The notes beneath the pieces are model-generated. The model was not told the origin of the DNA, made no database searches, and worked only from the letters and a program-made list of their open reading frames with translations. A stretch of 6,973 bases of DNA from an uncultured Collinsella sp. (GTDB taxonomy: Bacteria; Actinomycetota; Coriobacteriia; Coriobacteriales; Coriobacteriaceae). The number at the start of each line of letters is the position of its first letter. Within the stretch, counting starts at the first letter, position 1. The stretch lies in contig CABSMB010000063.1 of the NCBI GenBank assembly GCA_902478705.1, positions 1 to 6,973 on the forward strand. The letters run 5' to 3'. Made by a program: the position numbers and the translations under genes. Below are positions 1-5,117 of this stretch, piece by piece.

Positions 1-261
1 GGCGCAAGCAACGGCTTCATTCGCGGGCCGTTCATTACTGAGGGCGTGCTGCAGGCCATTTTGGGCTCGTTGCTTTCCATCGGCGTGCTGGAGCTGCTGC
101 GTAACCTGATGGTTCCGCGTCTGCAGGAGAGCATCGGCTGGATGTCGTTTGCGCTGCCGATGCAGTACTACCTGGTGACCTACGCCGCGCTGATTTTGGT
201 CGGCGTCATTATCGGTCTCTTTGGTTCCGCCATCGCCATGCGCCGCTATCTGCGCGTGTAG
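1..261 (+). CDS. ftsX: Cell-division ABC transporter permease FtsX, C-terminal fragment
   Basis: Frame 1 is open from the first base and ends at TAG 259-261, giving 86 residues of a gene that begins outside the window. The fragment starts with G-A-S-N-x-F-I-R-G-P-F-I-x-E-G, a conserved stretch of the FtsX C-terminal permease domain. Two hydrophobic segments follow (about residues 16-33 and 59-79), and it ends in S-A-I-A-M-R-R-Y-L, the usual FtsX tail. FtsX is an integral membrane protein that pairs with the ATPase FtsE and couples divisome activity to peptidoglycan hydrolases outside the cell. FtsE should lie just upstream, but this cannot be seen here. A strong terminator follows, so this is probably the last gene of its transcript. 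An internal GTG at base 46 is inside the conserved stretch and is not a start. The identification rests on the C-terminal motif only; another FtsX-fold permease is possible but less likely. Confidence 0.88.
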   Translation, partial: GASNGFIRGPFITEGVLQAILGSLLSIGVLELLRNLMVPRLQESIGWMSFALPMQYYLVTYAALILVGVIIGLFGSAIAMRRYLRV

Positions 262-284
262 GTGTGCTTGGAATTCGTTCCTTC

Positions 285-318
285 AACGGGTCGTCTCTTT
301 TGGGGCGGCCCGTTTTTT
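285..318 (+). terminator. Intrinsic terminator after ftsX
   Basis: The arm AACGGGTCGTC from 285 pairs with a 3' arm ending CGGCCCGTT at 314. The six outer pairs are Watson-Crick, and G-T wobbles continue the stem inward to about 12 pairs. A run of six T (313-318) follows. It lies 24 bp after the ftsX stop and fits rho-independent termination of that transcript. Confidence 0.85.
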
Positions 319-402
319 GATCCCTAGGGGACGGTGGAATACGGATCATTGTGGCGCTGGTCTATCTATGTGACCCGCAATCCTGCCGTCCTCTAGGGAT
401 CA
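318..402. repeat. 85-bp inverted-repeat hairpin element (MITE/REP-like), upstream of rnr
   Basis: Left arm 318-334 (TGATCCCTAGGGGACGG) and right arm 386-402 (CCGTCCTCTAGGGATCA) are reverse complements over 17 bases with a single G-T pair. Pairing can continue three more positions inward to 337/383, two of them wobbles. The core can form a second stem, GGTC 359-362 with GACC 372-375, extended by GCG 354-356 with CGC 376-378. Both arms contain CTAG, a rare word in most GC-rich bacterial genomes. The element starts on the last T of the ftsX terminator and ends 50 bp before the rnr start. It contains no gene. Its shape suggests a non-autonomous miniature element or REP-type repeat, but one copy in this window cannot prove mobility. 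No clear target-site duplication is visible. Confidence 0.7.
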
Positions 403-452
403 TTTGGGTAGACTCTTGGGGTGTAAACGGCCATCGATAGTAAGGAGGCGCC

Positions 453-2588
453 ATGGGGCGCAATAACAAGCATAAGCGTGGAGCTCGCAATAAGCGCGGG
501 CCGGTGCGCAGCGAGCGTCGCCCGAGTCTGACCGGACGCGTGCAGCTCCATGAGCATAGCGCCTACGTTGTAACCGAAAACGGCGACTACAAGGTTATGG
601 GCCGCGGCAAGCGCGAGATTATGGACGGCGATACCGTTGCCGTGAGCATTAAGAACAGCCCGCATGGCGAGCGACGCGCCGTAATCGAGGGCGTCGTCGA
701 GCGTGCGGCCATTAGTGTGGTGGGCACGTACCAGACCGCCGGCCCGCTCGGGGTGATCGAGCCGCTTGATTCTCGCCTTAAGGCCGATTTCTTTATTCTG
801 CCGGAGGACACCTCGGCGGAGCGCTTGGGCGTTCATCCGGGTGATGCGGTCGTCGCGCGCATCCTGACATATCCGACGCGCCTGGAATCGGGCACCGTGA
901 CGATTGAGCGCCGTATTGGCGGCGATGATGCGCCCGATTTGGGCGTTCAGTATGTGATGGCGCGCTATGGCTATACCGATACGTATGCCGAGGCCGCGCT
1001 AGCCGAGGCCGAGGCACTTTCGCTCGATGTGGCCTCGGCACTCAAGGACCCACTCCGCCGAGACCTGCGCGACCGCTTTGTCATTACGATTGACCCGGTC
1101 GACGCGCGCGACTTTGACGACGCCATCTCGCTGGAGCGCACGCCCGAGGGTGGCTACAAGCTGGGTGTCCATATTGCCGACGTTTCGCACTATGTTGCTT
1201 GGGACGGACATATCGATCTGGAAGCCCGCCATCGCACGACGTCGGTGTATCTTGCCGATCGCGTGTTGCCCATGTTGCCCGAGCGCCTGTCGAACGATTT
1301 GTGCTCGCTGCGTCCCGACGAGGATCGCTTGGCGTTTACCGTCGACATCGAGCTCGACGCACAGGGTCGCGTGCGCCATTACGATCCCTATCCCAGCGTG
1401 ATCCGCTCGCGCGTGCGCATGGACTACGACGGCGCCGAGGCGCTGCTGGTGCGTGCCGGTGCGGTGGAGTATTCGGTGCTGGAGGGTGCCGCCGAGGATG
1501 TTGCCGCAGTTGAAGCCTCGCGCGAGGAAGCGCTCGAGCGCGGGCTTGCATGCGAGGAAACCGCTCGCGGCTATAACGTCGACTTGGGGGATTTCCTCGT
1601 AGCGGCCAACGAGCTCGCCGAGCTTCGCCGTCGTATTCGTCGCGCACGCGGTTCGGTCGACTTTGACACGGCCGAGATCCGTGCACTGTTGGACGAGGAC
1701 GGCGTGCCCGTGCAGATTGTGGCCCGTGAGCGCTCGTGCGCCACGTCGTTGATTGAGGAAGCCATGCTGCTGGCCAACGAGTGCGTGGCGGAGTGGCTGG
1801 CCGACCGCGATATCGAGGCCTGCTATCGCGTGCACGACGATCCCAGTCCCGACAGCTTGCACGGTGCCGCCGTGGCGCTGGCACAGCTGGGCATCATCGA
1901 TGACCGTCGCGCGGCAGGCATTGCTCTGGGAAGCCCCGACGAGCTGCAGGCGGCGGTTGATGCCGCAGCCGGTACGGCTAACGCGCCACTCGTCAACACG
2001 TTGCTGCTGCGCAGTATGCAGCGCGCACTGTACAAGCCGCGCAACGAGGGCCACTTTGCACTTGCCGCGCCGTGCTATTGCCACTTTACGAGTCCCATTC
2101 GCCGCTATCCCGACCTGGTAGTGCATCGCGTGCTCAAGTTGCAGCTGGCCTATGAGCAGCTGGGCGGCAAGGACGCCTTGGTGCGTACGCCGCGGCTGAT
2201 CGGTAAGGGTCGCGAGTCTCTGCCGCGCATCCTGCCGCAAATCTGCCGCGCGTGCAGCGATGCCGAGCGTGCGGCCGACGCCGCCAGCCATGCGACGCAA
2301 AAGATCAAGATCGCCCAGTACTACGAGGACCGCCTGGGCGAGCGCTACGCCGGAACGATCTCGTGGGTCAGCAGCATGGGCCTCTTTGTGCGCCTGGATC
2401 TGACACAGGTTGAGGGTTTGGTTTCGATCAAGAGTCTGGGCAATGAGTGGTTCGAGTTTGATGAGGACGCGCTCACGCTCACGGGCGCCGACACGGGGAC
2501 CCGCTATGAGCTGGGGCAGCGCGTGATCGTCGAGGTCTCGCGCGTCAACACCACGCGCGGGCACTTGGATTTCAGGCTTATTCATTAG
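453..2588 (+). CDS. rnr: Ribonuclease R (RNase II family 3'-5' exoribonuclease)
   Basis: This 711-residue protein is a cytoplasmic processive 3'-to-5' exoribonuclease that degrades structured RNA and acts in RNA quality control. After a basic N-terminal tail (residues 1-23) come two cold-shock-type RNA-binding domains (about 24-85 and 86-170). The catalytic RNB domain follows (about 200-575), then a C-terminal S1 domain (about 630-711; Y-A-G-T-I-S at its start). The catalytic motif T-I-D-P-V-D-A-R-D-F-D-D places the metal-binding aspartates at D214, D220, D222 and D223. H-F-T-S-P-I-R-R-Y-P-D at 544-554 is the other family signature. At 711 residues it is shorter than E. coli RNase R (about 810): it lacks the N-terminal winged-helix region and the long basic C-terminal tail. 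The start is ATG 453, with AAGGAGG at 442-448 and a short 4-base spacer. A terminator follows. The S1 domain and signatures favour RNase R over other RNB-family proteins. Confidence 0.96.
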   Translation: MGRNNKHKRGARNKRGPVRSERRPSLTGRVQLHEHSAYVVTENGDYKVMGRGKREIMDGDTVAVSIKNSPHGERRAVIEGVVERAAISVVGTYQTAGPLGVIEPLDSRLKADFFILPEDTSAERLGVHPGDAVVARILTYPTRLESGTVTIERRIGGDDAPDLGVQYVMARYGYTDTYAEAALAEAEALSLDVASALKDPLRRDLRDRFVITIDPVDARDFDDAISLERTPEGGYKLGVHIADVSHYVAWDGHIDLEARHRTTSVYLADRVLPMLPERLSNDLCSLRPDEDRLAFTVDIELDAQGRVRHYDPYPSVIRSRVRMDYDGAEALLVRAGAVEYSVLEGAAEDVAAVEASREEALERGLACEETARGYNVDLGDFLVAANELAELRRRIRRARGSVDFDTAEIRALLDEDGVPVQIVARERSCATSLIEEAMLLANECVAEWLADRDIEACYRVHDDPSPDSLHGAAVALAQLGIIDDRRAAGIALGSPDELQAAVDAAAGTANAPLVNTLLLRSMQRALYKPRNEGHFALAAPCYCHFTSPIRRYPDLVVHRVLKLQLAYEQLGGKDALVRTPRLIGKGRESLPRILPQICRACSDAERAADAASHATQKIKIAQYYEDRLGERYAGTISWVSSMGLFVRLDLTQVEGLVSIKSLGNEWFEFDEDALTLTGADTGTRYELGQRVIVEVSRVNTTRGHLDFRLIH

Positions 2589-2612
2589 TCGGAATTTGGT
2601 GATTGATAGAGA

Positions 2613-2642
2613 ACGGGGCGGTCTTTTGGGGCCGCCTTTTTT
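2613..2642 (+). terminator. Intrinsic terminator after rnr
   Basis: GGCGGTC (2617-2623) pairs with GGCCGCC (2630-2636) over seven pairs including one T-G. The loop is six bases, and six T follow at 2637-2642. It begins about 25 bp after the rnr stop, so rnr and the following recombinase gene are probably transcribed separately. Confidence 0.88.
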
Positions 2643-2688
2643 GTGGCGGTTCAATCGTCTTGCCGCCCGCGCGCTTGCGTCTTCCGCC

Positions 2689-2697
2689 TGCTATAGG
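2689..2697 (+). promoter_or_regulatory. Candidate extended -10 promoter of the recombinase gene
   Basis: TG-C-TATAGG at 2689-2697 fits the extended -10 pattern TGnTATAAT with changes at the last positions. No good -35 box lies 16-18 bp upstream, which extended -10 promoters can tolerate. It sits after the rnr terminator. Transcription would begin at about 2704, putting the repeat-bearing segment 2702-2741 in the 5' leader. The call is from pattern only. Confidence 0.35.
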
Positions 2698-2706
2698 GGA
2701 GATAAA

Positions 2707-2741
2707 ACCTACCAAAATAAACCTGTTCCTTTTTGGGAGGT
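2707..2741. repeat. Inverted repeat in the recombinase leader, with overlapping direct repeats
   Basis: ACCTACCAAAA (2707-2717) and TTTTGGGAGGT (2731-2741) are inverted repeats matching at 10 of 11 positions around a 13-base centre. Overlapping them are direct repeats ATAAAACCT (2702-2710) and ATAAACCT (2717-2724). The right arm contains GGGAGG (2735-2740), a good anti-rRNA match, but it is 22 bases before the likely start codon. The segment is A/T-rich compared with its surroundings. It could be an operator, a recombinase binding site, or an RNA hairpin hiding a ribosome-binding sequence; the sequence does not decide between these. Confidence 0.5.
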
Positions 2742-2762
2742 CTACGAGAGAGCGGGGATGAG

Positions 2763-3368
2763 ATGACAACGGTGTACGGGTATGCGCGGGTGAGCTCGCG
2801 TGATCAAAATCTGAATCGGCAGCTGGATGCGCTGGGCGCCTATGGCGTGGAACCGGCGAATATCTTTGCCGACCATGCGAGCGGCAAGGACTTCGATCGG
2901 CCGCGGTATCGCGAACTGCTGTGCGCGTTGGATTCCGGTGATGTGCTGGTGGTACTTTCCATTGATCGGCTGGGCCGTAACTACAGCGAGATCCTCGAGG
3001 AATGGCGGTGCATAACCAAAGAGCTCGGCGCCGCCATCGTGGTGCTGGACATGCCATTGCTCGACACGCGCGCCAGAGACTGTGGCGGGTCGGACGTGAC
3101 GAGTGCATTGATTGCCGATATTGTTTTGCAGCTGCTGAGCTATGTGGCGCAGGTGGAGCGCGAGAACATCCACCGGCGCCAAGCCGAGGGCATTGCGGCG
3201 GCGCGAGCGCGCGGCGTGCGCTTTGGCCGGCCCCGTAAGCCCTGTCCTCCGCAATTCGAGCTGGTGCGCGATACCTACGAGGCGGGTGATATCACGCGGA
3301 GTCAGGCGGCAAAGCGACTAGGCGTGTGCGTGGGGACGTTCGATCGCTGGATGCGCGAGATGGAGTAG
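2763..3368 (+). CDS. Small serine recombinase (resolvase/DNA invertase family)
   Basis: The 201-residue protein has the resolvase-invertase layout: an N-terminal catalytic domain (about 1-140), a linking helix, and a C-terminal helix-turn-helix (about 177-199). The motif Y-G-Y-A-R-V-S gives catalytic Ser11 with Arg9. Arg46 in the D-R-P segment, D68-R69 and R72 in S-I-D-R-L-G-R-N, and E132-R133 in V-E-R-E-N match the active-site residues of gamma-delta resolvase-type enzymes. All are intact, so it should be active in site-specific inversion or resolution through a Ser-DNA link. The length excludes the large serine integrases. ATG 2763 is chosen because the family begins just before Y-G-Y-A-R-V-S. 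Its ribosome binding site is weak (GGGGA at 2754-2758); a TTG at 2733 would add ten unconserved residues. No transposase, res site or passenger gene is nearby, so the DNA target is unknown. It could be a phase-variation invertase or a remnant of a mobile element. Confidence 0.9.
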   Translation: MTTVYGYARVSSRDQNLNRQLDALGAYGVEPANIFADHASGKDFDRPRYRELLCALDSGDVLVVLSIDRLGRNYSEILEEWRCITKELGAAIVVLDMPLLDTRARDCGGSDVTSALIADIVLQLLSYVAQVERENIHRRQAEGIAAARARGVRFGRPRKPCPPQFELVRDTYEAGDITRSQAAKRLGVCVGTFDRWMREME

Positions 3369-3393
3369 GGGCGCCACGGTCCTTTGGCGCCCC
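3368..3393 (+). terminator. Stem-loop at the end of the recombinase gene, possible terminator
   Basis: GGGGCGCCA (3368-3376) pairs perfectly with TGGCGCCCC (3385-3393) over nine bases, with an 8-base loop. The first G is the last base of the stop codon. No T-run follows, so it is not a classical intrinsic terminator. It may slow polymerase or protect the 3' end of the mRNA. Confidence 0.5.
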
Positions 3394-3467
3394 GATTCGA
3401 ACATTTTGGATTTCGCTACGGCGACAACTGCATTTGGGGGTACACTCGCTGCTGCTCAAAAAATGAC

Positions 3468-3472
3468 GGAGG
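3468..3472 (+). promoter_or_regulatory. Ribosome binding site that fixes a TTG start
   Basis: GGAGG lies seven bases before TTG 3480, the ideal spacing, and no ATG or GTG in the same frame lies near it. This supports the rare TTG as the start of the VanZ-like gene. Confidence 0.75.
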
Positions 3473-3479
3473 TTAGCCC

Positions 3480-4058
3480 TTGGCGCGTGTGAAGGATATA
3501 GTCGGATGGATTTCGGTTGTCCTGCTGGTCGTGACGCTGGCAAGTATTTGGATACTGACGGAGCAAAACGTGGAGCAGACGTCGTCACTCAGCGAGTCCA
3601 CCGCGCGTGCGGTGGAAGGGCGAAGCGCCAGCGTGCAGCCCGAGACTGCGGGGGAGACCCAGGCAGGGGATGCCGCCGGGGACGCGGATTCAACGACTGG
3701 CGCCGTTCATCCCGACCCGCTTGCGCCCGTTCGTCTGTGGATGGGTGCCAACATTCGTCGCGTCGCACATACCGTTGAGTTCTTCTTTGTAGGACTGTTT
3801 GCTTCGTTGGCGGCGGCATGCCTGGGCGAGTGCCTGCCATGCGCGCGATTCCGGTACGTACTCGCTCTGCTCTTTTGCGCCGTCTGCTCTGTCGGTGACC
3901 AAGTGCACAAGATCTTTGTTCCTGGTCGTCATTTCGACATGATCGACCTGGGCTTCGATGCCGTGGGTTACGTTGTCGCCATGCTGTTGGTGCTGTTGGC
4001 CGCCGCGCTGGTTCAGCGCGCGACCTGTCCCATTGGCGCCCATGCGAGGCGCCGTTAA
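3480..4058 (+). CDS. VanZ-like family membrane protein
   Basis: A 192-residue membrane protein. The first membrane helix is at about 7-27. A long polar stretch (about 28-85, rich in Ser, Ala, Gly, Glu and Asp) follows, then helices at about 98-116, 124-140 and 158-179, and a short basic tail. Two VanZ signatures are clear: R-R-V-A-H-T-V-E-F-F (93-102, with H97 and E100), and D-Q-V-H-K-I-F-V-P-G-R (140-150) followed by D156 and D160. The family is named for the teicoplanin-resistance protein VanZ, but most members are not linked to resistance and their biochemical role is unknown. No other van gene is here, so a resistance role is not supported. The polar stretch after helix 1 is long for the family and probably disordered. 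The gene starts at TTG with a good GGAGG site. It lies about 110 bp after the recombinase and about 200 bp before murR, and looks like a single-gene unit. No convincing promoter or terminator of its own was found. Confidence 0.85.
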   Translation: MARVKDIVGWISVVLLVVTLASIWILTEQNVEQTSSLSESTARAVEGRSASVQPETAGETQAGDAAGDADSTTGAVHPDPLAPVRLWMGANIRRVAHTVEFFFVGLFASLAAACLGECLPCARFRYVLALLFCAVCSVGDQVHKIFVPGRHFDMIDLGFDAVGYVVAMLLVLLAAALVQRATCPIGAHARRR

Positions 4059-4181
4059 CAACCCTGTTACGAATAATGCGACCTCGTTGAATTATTTTGT
4101 GTCGCGCGTATTTCCGAGCGGTCGGATTTGAGGGGCGAGTGGTAGAACGCCCGCCCTTTGTGCGCCATGATGCGGCACAAT

Positions 4182-4210
4182 GTACCGTAAAAGCTGTTTA
4201 TATCCGGTAC
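4182..4210 (+). promoter_or_regulatory. Candidate murR operon promoter/operator
   Basis: GTACCG (4182-4187) and CGGTAC (4205-4210) form a 6-bp inverted repeat with a 17-base centre. The centre contains TTTATAT (4197-4203), the best -10-like sequence in the 197-bp gap before murR. No clear -35 box precedes it. An inverted repeat around a -10 box fits a repressor operator, possibly for MurR itself, but this is inference. Weaker repeats also lie in the gap: TAACA/TGTTA (4056-4069) and AATAAT/ATTATT (4072-4096). Confidence 0.35.
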
Positions 4211-4242
4211 GAATCGTTCGTTGGTCTTTAATTCTTCTCAAC

Positions 4243-4247
4243 GGAGG
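4243..4247 (+). promoter_or_regulatory. Ribosome binding site that fixes the murR start
   Basis: GGAGG ends eight bases before ATG 4256. The in-frame GTG at 4247 overlaps this site and so cannot be served by it, which decides for ATG 4256. Confidence 0.8.
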
Positions 4248-4255
4248 TGTTTGAG

Positions 4256-5107
4256 ATGGCAAACGGATTGCTTTTAAGGCTTCGCGAGCGTGAGCTCAGC
4301 GCAAGTCCGGCGGAGCGCAATGTCATCGCATACGTGAGTGCTCATCCGCATGAGGTGGTCGGGCTGTCCGTCCGCGGTCTTGCCGATGCCACGTTCTCCT
4401 CGCCCTCGAGCATTTTGCGCTTTTGCAAGCGCTTGGGTTTTGCGGGCTACAAGGAGTTCCAGCGCGAACTGATTGCCGAACTTGCGCTCCTGGGCGACAG
4501 AAAGGACGTTGCCCTCGAGGACATCTCCGTAGATGACAGCGTCGAACGTATCGTGGGGAAGGTGATGAAGAGCAACGTGCGCACGATCGAGGCGACGGCG
4601 CGAACACTCGATTACACCGTTTTGGAACGATGTGCAGCCTATCTTAAGCGGGCGCGCATGGTCAATCTGTTCGGTATTGGTGCTTCTCGCTTGGTTGCGC
4701 ACGATCTGGCACAAAAGCTCATGCGTGTCGACAAGGAATGCCATCTGTACGATGACTGGCACGACCAACTCTTGTGCGCCAAGAACATGCACGAAGGCGA
4801 TATCGGCATTGCTTTTAGCTACTCGGGCTTAACGCAAGAAGTGCTGGACTGCACTGCCGAGGCCCAACGCCACAACTGTCCCGTTGTGGCCGTGACCAAG
4901 GTAGACGGATCGTCCAAGCTTGCCACCGTGGCCGATGCCGTGCTCGGCGTTGCTGCAAGCGAGCCCTTGGTCCGCAGCGGTGCCATGGCCTCGCGTATGG
5001 CCCAGCTTATGGTTGTCGATGCCCTCTACGCTGCTTACGTTGCGAGCGATTACGAACGGGCGACGCATGCCATCAAGCAAAACTACATCGAGAAACAGGA
5101 AAGATGA
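4256..5107 (+). CDS. murR: RpiR/MurR-family transcriptional regulator (HTH + SIS domains)
   Basis: The 283-residue protein has an N-terminal RpiR-type helix-turn-helix domain (1 to about 77). Its recognition segment is around 37-69, with S-S-P-S-S-I-L-R-F-C-K-R-L-G-F and G-Y-K-E-F. A C-terminal SIS sugar-phosphate-binding domain follows (about 125-265), with G-I-G-A-S (140-144) and F-S-Y-S-G-L-T (187-193) in the ligand pocket. RpiR-family regulators bind phosphosugars. E. coli MurR represses murQP and is relieved by MurNAc-6-phosphate. The gene here is followed after 10 bp by the MurNAc-6-P etherase gene and then by a PTS permease gene, so a MurR role is likely. Sensing of MurNAc-6-P is inferred from context, not from pocket residues. 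Unlike E. coli, where murR is divergent, it is the first gene of the operon and would regulate its own synthesis. It could be an activator rather than a repressor. Confidence 0.87.
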   Translation: MANGLLLRLRERELSASPAERNVIAYVSAHPHEVVGLSVRGLADATFSSPSSILRFCKRLGFAGYKEFQRELIAELALLGDRKDVALEDISVDDSVERIVGKVMKSNVRTIEATARTLDYTVLERCAAYLKRARMVNLFGIGASRLVAHDLAQKLMRVDKECHLYDDWHDQLLCAKNMHEGDIGIAFSYSGLTQEVLDCTAEAQRHNCPVVAVTKVDGSSKLATVADAVLGVAASEPLVRSGAMASRMAQLMVVDALYAAYVASDYERATHAIKQNYIEKQER

Positions 5108-5117
5108 GGTGAACAAA

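Noticed and set aside
404..427. TTGGGT (404-409) and TGTAAA (422-427) as a -35/-10 pair for rnr
   Set aside because: The spacing is only 12 bases, too short for a sigma-70-type promoter.
999..2654. A 551-codon open frame on the minus strand opposite rnr
   Set aside because: It lies almost wholly antisense to the well-conserved rnr frame, shows no recognisable domain, and is expected from third-position GC bias in GC-rich DNA.
2733..2762. TTG 2733 as the recombinase start
   Set aside because: It adds ten unconserved residues, has no ribosome binding site upstream, and lies inside the leader inverted repeat.
4035..4053. GGCGCC repeated around seven bases at the end of the VanZ-like gene
   Set aside because: It lies within coding sequence, GGCGCC is itself a palindrome common in GC-rich DNA, and no T-run follows.
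3480..4058. Glycopeptide (teicoplanin) resistance gene
   Set aside because: Only the VanZ-like family signature is present. No vanS, vanR, vanH, vanA or vanX gene lies nearby, and most family members are not resistance genes.
4133..4159. GGGCG/CGCCC stem-loop as a terminator after the VanZ-like gene
   Set aside because: The stem has only five pairs with a 10-base loop, and only three T follow after further bases.
4247..4255. GTG 4247 as the murR start
   Set aside because: It overlaps the GGAGG ribosome binding site that serves ATG 4256.
4274..4792. A 172-codon minus-strand frame opposite murR, and similar ones opposite ftsX-rnr, the recombinase and murQ
   Set aside because: They are shadows of real genes, with low-complexity or featureless translations and no ribosome binding sites that I could credit.
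4920..5117. An N-terminal extension of murQ to a start at 4920
   Set aside because: It would overlap murR in another frame by nearly 190 bp, lacks family similarity, and ATG 5118 has a proper ribosome binding site at the conserved start.
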